Below are positions 7,752 through 16,800 of a stretch of 33,840 nt of DNA, piece after piece. Position 1 is the first letter of the stretch; every line of letters begins with the position of its first letter. The stretch is from assembly GCA_003215935.1 (NCBI GenBank), contig QCJQ01000010.1:1-33840 (forward strand), given 5' to 3'. The position numbers and the translations under genes were made by a program. The notes beneath the pieces were generated by a model that ran no database searches, had not been told where the DNA came from, and saw only the letters and a program-made list of their open reading frames with translations. The stretch is from Prochlorococcus sp. AG-409-D09. Lineage in GTDB: Bacteria; Cyanobacteriota; Cyanobacteriia; PCC-6307; Cyanobiaceae.

Positions 7752-10058
7752 TCAGCCGAGGCCGATAAGACGAGCATGGAAGAATGCCCATGTGGTGGCT
7801 ATTCCTCCTAGAAGGAAATGAGCTACACCTACTGCCCTACCTTGAGTAATTGATAAAGCTCTTGGTTGGATAGTTGGAGCTAACTTCAGTTTATTGTGAG
7901 CCCAAATAATTGACTCAAATAATTCCTGCCAATAACCTCTTCCACTGAAGAGGAACATGAGACTAAACGCCCATACAAAATGAGCACCTAGGAACATAAG
8001 TCCGTACATGCTTATTGGTTGGCCATAGCTTGTGAGTACTTGAGAGGACTGCGCCCATAAGAAATCTCTAAGCCATCCATTAATAGTTATGGAGCTTTGA
8101 GCCCAGTTTCCTCCAGTTAGTCCCCAAACATCACTTTGCATTTTCCAAGAAAAATGGAAAATAACTATTGATAAGCCGTTGTACATCCAAAAAAGACCAA
8201 GGAAAACATGATCCCAGGAAGAAACCTGACATGTACCTCCTCGGCCTGGTCCATCACAAGGGAAACGGAAACCAAGGTTTGCTTTGTCTGGAATTAAGCG
8301 TGAGCTTCTTGAGAAAAGAACACCCTTTAAAAGAATTAGAAGTGTTACGTGAATAGTAAAGGCATGAATATGGTGAATCATAAAATCAGCAGTTCCAAGT
8401 GGAATTGGAGCAATACCTATTTTTCCACCTACTTGACTAACAGTTCCATTGAAAACTTCACTAACTAGTCCACTTTGAAGATTGACATTTGCCCCTGCAA
8501 GGGTTGTTGATCCAGCCGCAGAATGATGGATGTTTTGAATCCATTGAGCAAAAACAGGCTGCAGTTGAATACCTTTATCACTAAACATATCCTGAGGTCT
8601 ACCTAAAGCCCTCATTACATCGTTATGAATATAAAGACCAAAACTATGGAAGCCTAAGAACATACATGCCCAGTTTAAATGACTAATTAATGCATCTCTG
8701 GCTTTGAGTATTCTGTCTAAAACATTATCTATATGTTGAGCAGGATCATAATCTCTAATCATTGCTATAGCTGAGTGTGCAGCTGCTCCAACAATGAATA
8801 GCCCACCTATCCACATGTGGTGTGTAAATAGCCCTAATACAGTTGGGTAATCAGTTGATAAATAAGGGTAAGGAGGCATCGCATACATATGATGCGAAAT
8901 GATTATGCTCAAAGAGCCAATCATGGCTAGGTTTATACCTAGTTGAGCATGCCAACTATTAGCTAAGAATTCATAAATACCTTTATGCCCTTTAGGAGCA
9001 GGGAAAAGGATTGGGTCTCCTTGATGATTATCCATTATTTCTTTTAAGCTATGGCCAATGCCAAACATAGTCCTATATAAATGTCCACCAAAAACTGCTA
9101 AAACACCAAAAGCTAAGTGATGATGAGAAATATCAGTCATCCAAAGACTTCCAGTTACTGGATTTAAGCCGCCTTTAAAAGTTAGAAAATCACTAAATGC
9201 CCACCAATTTGTAGTAAAGAAATTTTCTACTGTTCGACCAGCTAAACCAGGGAAAATCTGACTAGCAATTGCAGGATTACATAGTTCATGAGGCATAGGC
9301 ATATCAGCAACGCTTGCAATTGATACTCCATCAATAACTAGAGGCTTGCCTGCGTCTATTGCATCTAAAAGCGCTGCAGTTGGAGCTCCAATATGTATGC
9401 AGTGTCCTGCCCAAGCTATAGAGCCTAAACCGACCAAGCCAGCAATATGGTGATTGAGCATTGATTCAAGATTTCTGAACCAATCAATTTTTGGCGCAGC
9501 TCTGTGATAGTGATAAATACCACCATGAAGCATGATTGCTGCCATGAGCAGTGCACCAATAGCTAAGGCCATTAGCTCTGTCTCATTGGTTACACCCCAA
9601 CCTCTCCACATTTGGAAAATGCCAGATGTAATCTGAATGCCGTGATAGTTGCCGCCTAAATCTGCATTGAGCATTTCTTGCCCAACAATTGGCCATACAA
9701 CCTGAGCTCCAGGTTTTACATGAGTTGGGTCAGCAAGCCATCCTGAATAGTTGGAGAAACGTGCACCATGGAAAAATGCAGCGCTCATCCATATAAATAT
9801 GACGGCTAAATGCCCAAAGTGAGCTGAGAAAATCTTCCTACTAGTTTCCTGTAGGTCTCCAACATGAGTTTGGAAATCATGCGCATCAGCATGAAGGTTC
9901 CAAATCCAAGTTGTCGTTTTTGGTCCTTTCGAAAGGGTTTTGGACCAAAATCCAGGTTTATCTAACTTAGAAAAGTCAACTGGAATTCCATCAGTCTCAA
10001 TAGGTTTATCGAGAACTGGTTTGGTTTTTCTTTCTTTTTCTGGTGGGCTAATGGTCAT
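7752..10058 (-). CDS. psaA: Photosystem I P700 apoprotein A1 (PsaA)
   Basis: The 768-residue protein is PsaA, partner of PsaB in the P700 heterodimer in the thylakoid membrane. The FX-cluster loop [12 protein letters not shown] is present with Cys601 and Cys610, which together with the PsaB cysteines hold the [4Fe-4S] cluster. The N-terminal tail is soluble and charged, followed by the usual His-rich membrane segments. It is the first gene of the psaAB operon. An AGGA-type ribosome binding site lies 8-10 nt before the ATG inside a small 5-bp hairpin (10065-10078), and a second, stronger hairpin is in the leader. Both suggest control at the mRNA level. Confidence 0.98.
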   Translation of the reverse strand: MTISPPEKERKTKPVLDKPIETDGIPVDFSKLDKPGFWSKTLSKGPKTTTWIWNLHADAHDFQTHVGDLQETSRKIFSAHFGHLAVIFIWMSAAFFHGARFSNYSGWLADPTHVKPGAQVVWPIVGQEMLNADLGGNYHGIQITSGIFQMWRGWGVTNETELMALAIGALLMAAIMLHGGIYHYHRAAPKIDWFRNLESMLNHHIAGLVGLGSIAWAGHCIHIGAPTAALLDAIDAGKPLVIDGVSIASVADMPMPHELCNPAIASQIFPGLAGRTVENFFTTNWWAFSDFLTFKGGLNPVTGSLWMTDISHHHLAFGVLAVFGGHLYRTMFGIGHSLKEIMDNHQGDPILFPAPKGHKGIYEFLANSWHAQLGINLAMIGSLSIIISHHMYAMPPYPYLSTDYPTVLGLFTHHMWIGGLFIVGAAAHSAIAMIRDYDPAQHIDNVLDRILKARDALISHLNWACMFLGFHSFGLYIHNDVMRALGRPQDMFSDKGIQLQPVFAQWIQNIHHSAAGSTTLAGANVNLQSGLVSEVFNGTVSQVGGKIGIAPIPLGTADFMIHHIHAFTIHVTLLILLKGVLFSRSSRLIPDKANLGFRFPCDGPGRGGTCQVSSWDHVFLGLFWMYNGLSIVIFHFSWKMQSDVWGLTGGNWAQSSITINGWLRDFLWAQSSQVLTSYGQPISMYGLMFLGAHFVWAFSLMFLFSGRGYWQELFESIIWAHNKLKLAPTIQPRALSITQGRAVGVAHFLLGGIATTWAFFHARLIGLG

Positions 10059-10064
10059 CGAGTG

Positions 10065-10078
10065 ATTCCTGTTGGAAT
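10065..10078 (-). promoter_or_regulatory. Small hairpin covering the psaA ribosome binding site
   Basis: On the minus strand ATTCC-AACA-GGAAT can fold into a 5-bp stem whose 3' arm contains the GGA of the psaA Shine-Dalgarno sequence, ending about 7 nt before the ATG. Such pairing could limit ribosome access. The stem is short, so the effect is uncertain. Confidence 0.35.
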
Positions 10079-10103
10079 GTGATCGAGGTGGAGTGCGACC
10101 GCT

Positions 10104-10127
10104 ATTTCATGCTTAGTAGCATGAAAT
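10104..10127 (-). promoter_or_regulatory. Perfect 10-bp hairpin in the psaA upstream leader
   Basis: ATTTCATGCT (10104-10113) and AGCATGAAAT (10118-10127) are perfect complements around a 4-nt loop, centred about 57 nt upstream of the psaA start. It may be an mRNA leader structure or a palindromic protein-binding site. No run of T follows in the psaA direction, so it is not a typical terminator. Confidence 0.5.
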
Positions 10128-10693
10128 TCATTGGGACCAAAGTAATATGAGTCCTAATGAATCGTGGATGAATTCAGCAAGTCAAAATTCTTTGTAAAAA
10201 ATTCAGACCTGCAGCCTTAGATCATTCTGACAAGCATAAAACCGACATTCAGTTACTACGGATTCATGTAACAAATGTTCTCCACCTGTATTCCTTTTTG
10301 TGAGCTTTTTGCTCTTGTTTGGGATTTTCGGTAGATGTGAATTCGTTTGTCAGCAGACTTAAGGAACGATCAGGTTAAGTTTTCATATCCAATTATAGAC
10401 TTTTAAATAAGCTTAAAAGGATTATTAACACTAATTATTTGCGACAGTTACTAAGTAGTAGGTAATAACTATTAGGTATTAATTACCTTTAAGCAAGATT
10501 TTGGTATTGGATTCGTATTTTGATTCATTTTTTCTGCATTTTTGAAATTTGATGTCATGCTTTTTAAGCATTTGATAACGAATTTTGCTCAAATGGAATT
10601 GAATTAGTTTATAAGCTTTAAATAAAAACTCTGACCAAACCATCAATTACCAAGAAAAAAAAAAGACTTGCAATTGGACTTTCATCTAGTTCT

Positions 10694-12469
10694 TTGCATA
10701 TTTTGGATATGCTTTTATTTAGGAAGCATGTTGACCAAATAGCGATTACTCCTAAAGCAGCTTCGAGCCAAGAACTTTCTTCAAAGGACATATTGATAGG
10801 GCATGCAAGTCAATTAATTTCTCAGTTTTGGCATTCTGGAGGACAATTAATAATTATTGGATCTATTTCATCAGCAGTAAGGCTCATATCTCCGTTACTT
10901 AAGTCTAAAGAACAAGACCCTGCCGTTCTTGTAATTGATGCCAACGGATTGAATATTGTCCCATTGATTGGATCTCATAAGGCAGGAGCAGATCAATTAG
11001 CTCTTGATTTAGCTGAAGACTTAGGAGGAAAACCTATATTTACAAGTGATTCTAAAACTCAGAGGAGAATTGCAATCGATAGTTTCGGTGATGCTTGGGG
11101 ATGGACAAGAGAAGGTTCTTCCTCGGATTGGAGCAATTTAATGAAGTCTTTATCTGCAGGGGAACAATTGTCCATTTTTCAATCTTCTGGATCTAGATTG
11201 TGGCAAGAGGGATTGATAAATATTAATTTTATTGGATTAGATAAAAGAAATTTTTCTTCTAATGATCCTTCATTATTTATTGGGTGCGAAAAAGGGTTTA
11301 AGTGTTCATGGCACCCACGAACGTTGTGGGTAGGTATTGGTTGTGAAAGAAACACTAGTGAGAATCTTATTGCAAGAGCCATTAAACAAGCTTTTTTGCG
11401 ATTAGGGTTTTCAACAAAATCTATTGCAGGTATCGCAACCATTGATAGAAAAAGAGATGAATCTGGCTTGCTTTCATTGATTGAAAGAAAAGGTTGGCCA
11501 ATTCGTTTTTTTAAGTCGAGTGAACTTTCCTCTGTGGAGGTACCAAATCCTTCTAAGGCAGTATTTCTAGAAATGAATACTCCATCCGTTGCTGAGGCTG
11601 CATCATTACTTGCTTCAGGAGAAAAAGCTCAATTGAAGCTAGAAAAACAAATTTTCCATTCAAAAATTAACGAATCTGGTGCAGTAACTATTGCAATTTC
11701 TGAGTCACTATTTCCATTTGCTCCTCAAATAGGAGAATTGAATTTGGTGGGATCAGGTCCAGGTGATCTTTCATTAATTACGCAAGATGCTCGATCCGCT
11801 CTTTCCAGGTCTGTTGTTTGGATTGGCTATAAAAAGTATTTAGATTATTTAGAACCTCTAAGAAGATTTGATCAAATCCGACTTGACAGTTCTTTAACTA
11901 AAGAGAGATATCGCTGTCAAAAAGCATTGGAATTGTCGCGAGAAGGAGTTCGAGTTGCTCTTATTTCTTCAGGAGATAGCGGTATTTATGGTATGGCTGG
12001 ACTTGCTTTAGAGTTGTCTCTTAAAGCTCCTAAAAGTGAAAGACCTTCAATATATTTTCATCCTGGTATAAGTGCATTTCAAATGGCTGGGGCTAAAATA
12101 GGAGCCCCTTTAATGCATGATTTTTGCACTATTAGTTTAAGTGATTTATTGACCCCGTGGAGCAAGATTGAAGAGCGTATAGTCGCAGCGGCTAAAAGTG
12201 ATTTTGTTATAGCAATTTATAACCCTAAGTCTAAAGATAGATCATGGCAACTACCAAAAGCAATAGATATTATACTCTCTTTTCGTAACTCTAAGACCCC
12301 AGTTTGTGTGGGGAGAGAGTTAGGAAGACCTAATGAAAAAATTGAAATTAACAATTTATCTTCCATTAAATTTGATGAAATAGATATGCTTACAGTTTTA
12401 ATTATTGGTAATAGTAAAACTTATACGAAAGATGGTTTTATTGTTACTCCAAGAGGATATTTACCTTGA
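10694..12469 (+). CDS. cobJ: CbiG-CobJ fusion: precorrin-3B C17-methyltransferase / cobalamin biosynthesis
   Basis: The protein joins two cobalamin-pathway modules. Residues up to about 340 resemble CbiG, with a C-terminal CbiG motif around WVGIGCERNTSENLIARAIKQAF. From about 348 on is a CobJ/CbiH SAM-dependent methyltransferase domain beginning LNLVGSGPGD, with the conserved SSGDSGIYGMAG and IAIYNPKSKDR segments. The product methylates C17 during corrin ring contraction, and the CbiG part opens the delta-lactone in the cobalt-early route. The fusion is common in cyanobacteria, which make pseudocobalamin. The TTG at 10694 is the first usual start in this frame, but the frame stays open back to 10622 and the added residues (RLAIGLSSSS) look homologous to the family's N-terminus, so the true start is probably upstream at a rare codon. 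Confidence 0.88.
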   Translation: MHILDMLLFRKHVDQIAITPKAASSQELSSKDILIGHASQLISQFWHSGGQLIIIGSISSAVRLISPLLKSKEQDPAVLVIDANGLNIVPLIGSHKAGADQLALDLAEDLGGKPIFTSDSKTQRRIAIDSFGDAWGWTREGSSSDWSNLMKSLSAGEQLSIFQSSGSRLWQEGLININFIGLDKRNFSSNDPSLFIGCEKGFKCSWHPRTLWVGIGCERNTSENLIARAIKQAFLRLGFSTKSIAGIATIDRKRDESGLLSLIERKGWPIRFFKSSELSSVEVPNPSKAVFLEMNTPSVAEAASLLASGEKAQLKLEKQIFHSKINESGAVTIAISESLFPFAPQIGELNLVGSGPGDLSLITQDARSALSRSVVWIGYKKYLDYLEPLRRFDQIRLDSSLTKERYRCQKALELSREGVRVALISSGDSGIYGMAGLALELSLKAPKSERPSIYFHPGISAFQMAGAKIGAPLMHDFCTISLSDLLTPWSKIEERIVAAAKSDFVIAIYNPKSKDRSWQLPKAIDIILSFRNSKTPVCVGRELGRPNEKIEINNLSSIKFDEIDMLTVLIIGNSKTYTKDGFIVTPRGYLP

Positions 12470-12578
12470 TAGATTTTTTTATCTGAGCTTATTTGCTTAT
12501 AAGTTTGCAGATAGCTATATTCTTGGCTCAAATTTTAACGATGGTATACAATTTTCTCAATAGATTTTAGGAGAAGTT

Positions 12579-12605
12579 AAAAATTCTAGAAAAATTAGAG
12601 TTTTT
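12579..12605 (+). terminator. Possible terminator after cobJ
   Basis: A 10-nt stem with one mismatch (12579-12588 with 12596-12605, 7-nt loop) is followed by T-rich sequence. It lies about 110 bp after the cobJ stop and just before the lipA promoter region. The stem is AT-rich, so it is weak. Confidence 0.35.
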
Positions 12606-12608
12606 ATC

Positions 12609-12614
12609 TATGAT
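12609..12614 (+). promoter_or_regulatory. lipA: Possible -10 element of lipA
   Basis: TATGAT lies 22-27 nt upstream of the lipA TTG start, directly after the cobJ terminator candidate. No clear -35 is seen. This would give a leader of about 15 nt. Confidence 0.3.
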
Positions 12615-12635
12615 TAATTTGTTATTTTTAAAGTC

Positions 12636-13505
12636 TTGCTAAAACCAAGTTGGTTACGTGTTAAGGCCCCTCATCAAGAACGCATAGGAAATGTTGCTGA
12701 TTTATTAGTCGATCTCAACTTAAATACCGTTTGCCAAGAAGCAAGTTGTCCTAATATTGGAGAATGTTTTGCAGGTGGAACGGCAACTTTTTTGATAATG
12801 GGACCTGAGTGCACAAGGAAATGTCCATACTGTGATATTGGTTCAATTCAAAAAGGAAAGCCTTTAGACCCTACTGAACCTAAGAGATTAGGCGAAGCTG
12901 TTTCTAGATTAGGTTTAAAGCATGTCGTGATTACTTCAGTTAATAGAGATGACTTGCAAGATGGAGGAGCGAGTCAATTTGTTAAATGTATTGAAAATAT
13001 TCGTGATAGATCTTCAAACACAACTATTGAAGTTTTAATTCCTGATTTTTGTGGTAATTGGGAAGCTCTTAATAATGTTTTAAATGCTGCTCCAAATGTT
13101 TTAAATCATAATATTGAAACTGTGCCGAGGTTATATAAAAGAGTTCGCCCTCAGGCGGATTATAAAAGATCTTTAAATTTACTAAAGAGAGTTAGAGAAG
13201 GTTGGCCTAAGGTATATACCAAGTCAGGGTTAATGGTTGGTTTGGGTGAAACTGATTCTGAAATTAAAGAAGTTTTAATTGATTTGAATCTTCATCACGT
13301 AGATATAGTTACAATTGGTCAGTATCTTTCTCCTGGTAAGAATCATCTTCCTGTAGATCGTTTTGTAAGTCCCGATAAATTTGAAACATATAAAAAATTA
13401 GGTGAGGAGACGATGAGCTTTCTTCAAGTAATTAGTTCTCCTTTGACTCGAAGTAGTTATCATGCCGGTGAAGTTAAAAAATTGATGGCTAGTTTCCCAA
13501 GATAG
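12636..13505 (+). CDS. lipA: Lipoyl synthase
   Basis: The 289-residue radical SAM enzyme inserts two sulfurs into octanoyl groups bound to E2 subunits or GcvH. Both cluster motifs of LipA are present: the auxiliary cluster ligands Cys33, Cys38 and Cys44 ([12 protein letters not shown]), and the radical SAM CxxxCxxC with Cys59, Cys63 and Cys66 (CTRKCPYC). The C-terminal RSSYHA motif includes the serine that ligates the auxiliary cluster. TTG is the start; the protein begins at the usual place for the family. It ends 1 nt before the convergent YCII-domain gene. The gene is separated from cobJ by 166 bp and probably has its own promoter. Confidence 0.96.
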   Translation: MLKPSWLRVKAPHQERIGNVADLLVDLNLNTVCQEASCPNIGECFAGGTATFLIMGPECTRKCPYCDIGSIQKGKPLDPTEPKRLGEAVSRLGLKHVVITSVNRDDLQDGGASQFVKCIENIRDRSSNTTIEVLIPDFCGNWEALNNVLNAAPNVLNHNIETVPRLYKRVRPQADYKRSLNLLKRVREGWPKVYTKSGLMVGLGETDSEIKEVLIDLNLHHVDIVTIGQYLSPGKNHLPVDRFVSPDKFETYKKLGEETMSFLQVISSPLTRSSYHAGEVKKLMASFPR

Positions 13506-13506
13506 A

Positions 13507-13821
13507 TTAGTTTAATTCAATCTGATTATTTGTAGTTGAGACCCATTGATGTATTTCCCATGTGACAAGGTTATTATTAATCATTGGATCTTCTTTTATT
13601 ATTGATTCTGCCTCTTTATATGAAGTAGCTTGTAAAAATAAAATTCCACCACCTCCAGGATTACCGTTCTTGTCGATTAGATAACCACTAATTATATTGA
13701 GACCTGAATTATTTTTTTTTATTACCCAATCCTTATGTTTTTGTATATATTTTTGACGATCTTTTTTGCTTAGCTTTTGTGTTGTTTTTGTGAAAGTTTC
13801 CGTTTTTATAAACCAGGGCAT
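13507..13821 (-). CDS. YCII-domain (YciI-like) protein
   Basis: The 104-residue protein has the size and pattern of the YCII ferredoxin-like fold: an N-terminal strand (MPWFIKTETF), a helical charged region with H29, a GYLIDKNGNPGGGGILFLQA core, and the EAESIIKEDPMINNNLVTWEIHQW C-terminal part with the conserved DP motif. Family members are thought to act as small dimeric hydrolases or lyases, but the reaction of this one is unknown. It starts 4 nt after the gltB stop on the same strand, so it is almost certainly the distal gene of a gltB operon. Its stop is 1 nt from the end of lipA. Confidence 0.8.
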   Translation of the reverse strand: MPWFIKTETFTKTTQKLSKKDRQKYIQKHKDWVIKKNNSGLNIISGYLIDKNGNPGGGGILFLQATSYKEAESIIKEDPMINNNLVTWEIHQWVSTTNNQIELN

Positions 13822-13825
13822 TTCT

Positions 13826-16800
13826 TTAAACTGTTTGCTCTTGCAATACTTCTAATCCTAATCTTATTTTTTCACTTGGAGGTACAATTATCTTGAAAAG
13901 TTTTTTCCAGTAGTTCCAATTTTCAAGAATTTTATTAGTTTTTGGACTATTTGTATTTTTGAAATGTCTTTTTAGTAAATCTAAGAGAATAATCTCTTGT
14001 TTTTCTAAAGATAAGCTTACAATTTCAACTATTTCAGTATTAACTTTTGGAAATAAATTGTCTTCTTCATCTAATAGGAATGCGACACCTCCTGTCATCC
14101 CTGCACCTATGTTTCTACCAATTTTACCAATAACTACAACTATTCCTCCAGTCATGTATTCGCAACAATGATCTCCTGCTCCTTCAATTACTGCTTCTGC
14201 TCCACTATTTCTTACTGCAAAACGCTCTCCAGCTTTCCCTAAAGCAAATAAGCTTCCCCCTGTTGCGCCATAAAGACACGTATTTCCTAGAATTACTTGA
14301 TTTGAAGATTCTTGATTTATCAGTGGGGGAGTTATGGATATTTTCCCACCATTCATACTTTTCCCTACATAATCATTTGCTTCTCCTATTAAAGATATTT
14401 TCATTCCTTGCAATGTAAAAGCACCAAAACTTTGACCGGCATATCCTTCAAAATCTAAATTAATAGTTCCTTTAAATCCTTTATTCCCATGCCTTTTTGC
14501 GATTTCTCCTGATATTCGAGCACAGACACTTCTATCAGTATTTTTAATAGATATCTTTTTATAGAAACTTCCATGATTATTGATTGTTTTAATGATTTCT
14601 CTATCTTCAAGTAAAGTATTTTCAAGTACTGGACCATTGCTATGAGCATTATCTTTGTGATTAAGCCATGTTCTATCTGCAATATCATTTATAGGTTTTA
14701 AAAGGCTAGAAAGATCAATAGTTTTAGTTTTTGCGAGATTCACATCTCTTCCCATTAATAATTCCGTTCTGCCAATTAAATCTTCGAATTTTGCTATTCC
14801 TAATAAACTCATTAATTGTCTAACTTCTTCAGCAATAAATAGAAAAAAGTTAACTACATGTTCAGGAAGGCCTGGGAACCTTTTTCTAAGATGCTCTTGC
14901 TGAGTTGCAACTCCAACAGGACATTTATTGGTATGACAGATGCGAGCCATTATGCAACCTTCTGAAATCATTGCAACAGTACCAAAACCAAACTCTTCAG
15001 CGCCAAGTAGTGCTGCGATTACTACATCCCAGCCTGTTTTTAATCCACCATCAGTTCTAAGTAAAACTCTGTCTCGTAATCCATTAGCAAGAAGAGATTG
15101 ATGTACTTCTGTAAGTCCTAATTCCCACGGGAGTCCAGCATGCTTGATTGAACTGAGAGGTGACGCCCCTGTACCTCCATCATGTCCAGAGATTTGAATG
15201 ACATCAGCATTGGCTTTAGCAACTCCTCCTGCAATGGTTCCAATCCCAATTTCAGCGACTAATTTCACACTTACTTTTGCTGAAGAATGTATTTGATGAA
15301 GGTCATGGATTAATTGAGCTAGATCTTCAATTGAATAAATATCATGATGAGGAGGAGGCGAAATTAATGCTACTCCTGGCTTGCTATTTCGTAATTTTGC
15401 AATGTAAGGATCGACTTTTAGTCCAGGCAGTTGCCCTCCTTCCCCGGGTTTTGCGCCTTGAGCAACTTTTATTTCTAATTGTTTGGCGCTTCTTAAATAT
15501 TCAGGCGTAACTCCAAATCGACCAGATGCAATTTGTTTAATAGCAGAACAGGCTGTATCTCCGTTACTTAGACCTTTTATATTAGGGAGACTTGCAGAGA
15601 GATGGTTTGAGTCCACATCTTTAATAATTTTAAATCGAGCTGGATCTTCTCCACCTTCGCCACTATTGCTTTTTCCTCCAATTCTATTCATTGCTATAGC
15701 TAACACTTCATGAGCTTCTCTTGATAGAGCCCCAAGACTCATTCCTCCAGTACAAAATCTTTTGCAAATATCTTCTGCACTTTCAACGTTCTCAAGTGGT
15801 ATTGGCTTGTTTTCGATTCGAAAAGTTAGTAAATCTCTTAAACAAGTAGTGGGCCTATTCTCAAGGAGTTCTTTATAAGTTTTGAAGTGATTGTATTCTG
15901 ATCCTGACTTAACTGCATTATGAAGTATTTTTGACATTTCCGGACTATTTAAGTGATACTCTCCATTATTTCTATATTGCACGAAACCTAGAAATTCCAG
16001 TTTATTATGATGCAATTCGGGATATGCCTTCAGATGGAAAGAGCGTGTTTCTTGCTCTAATTCTTTTATGCTTAAACCGGCAATTCTGCTTGTTGTACCT
16101 TTAAATGCTAATTCAATAAGATCTGCTCCAATACCAATTGCCTCGAATATTTGAGCTCCGTGATAGCTAGCAAGAACTGATATTCCTATTTTTGAAAGAA
16201 TTTTTCTGAGTCCATCTTCTAATGATTTACGTACATTTTCTTGAGCTAAAGTTATAGATAAATTTTTTAATTTACCATTTTGAATCAGTTTCTGAGTTTT
16301 TGATGACTCCCACCAATGTCGAACAGTTTCTAGCATCATCCACGGACATATTGCACTTGCTCCATAACCAATAAGACAAGCTAAGTGATGCGTACTCCAG
16401 CATTGAGCAGTGTCAATTACTAAAGATGCTTTTAGCCTTAATCCCTTTTTAAGAAGATGATGGTGTACCGCTCCAGTAGCAAGTAGAGGTGGAATATATA
16501 TATTTTTTTCATCTACACCTCTGTCAGAAAGGATTAGTATCTCAACGCCATTATTAATTAATTTTTCTGCATTTTCGCATAGTTGTTTAATACCTTCTTC
16601 TAATTCTTTTTCGATAGGCATTAATGTTGTGAGAGTTTCACACTTTAGACCTTTTTTTTCAAGAGAAGTTAATTCGGCTTCATTTAAAATAGGTGAATTT
16701 ATATGAAGAACTGATGCGCCTAAAGGGCTTGGTTTAAGAGGAGTCCTTCTCTTCCCAAGCGTCATCTCTAAACTTGTAACTAGTTTCTCTCTTAAAGGAT

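Larger units (their letters stand above)
10059..10693. other. Gene-free divergent region between psaA and cobJ (635 bp)
   Basis: No credible ORF is found on either strand; the longest plus-strand candidate I followed is about 19 codons. The part nearest psaA holds the two leader hairpins described separately. The part nearest cobJ is very AT-rich, has a weak inverted repeat around the AGGTAAT/ATTACCT elements near 10460-10487, and ends in a ten-A run at 10655-10664. Promoters for both genes must lie here, but I cannot place them with confidence. Confidence 0.6.

Noticed and set aside
10285-10344. Small 19-codon ORF in the psaA-cobJ region
   Set aside because: Too short, no ribosome binding site, no recognisable features.
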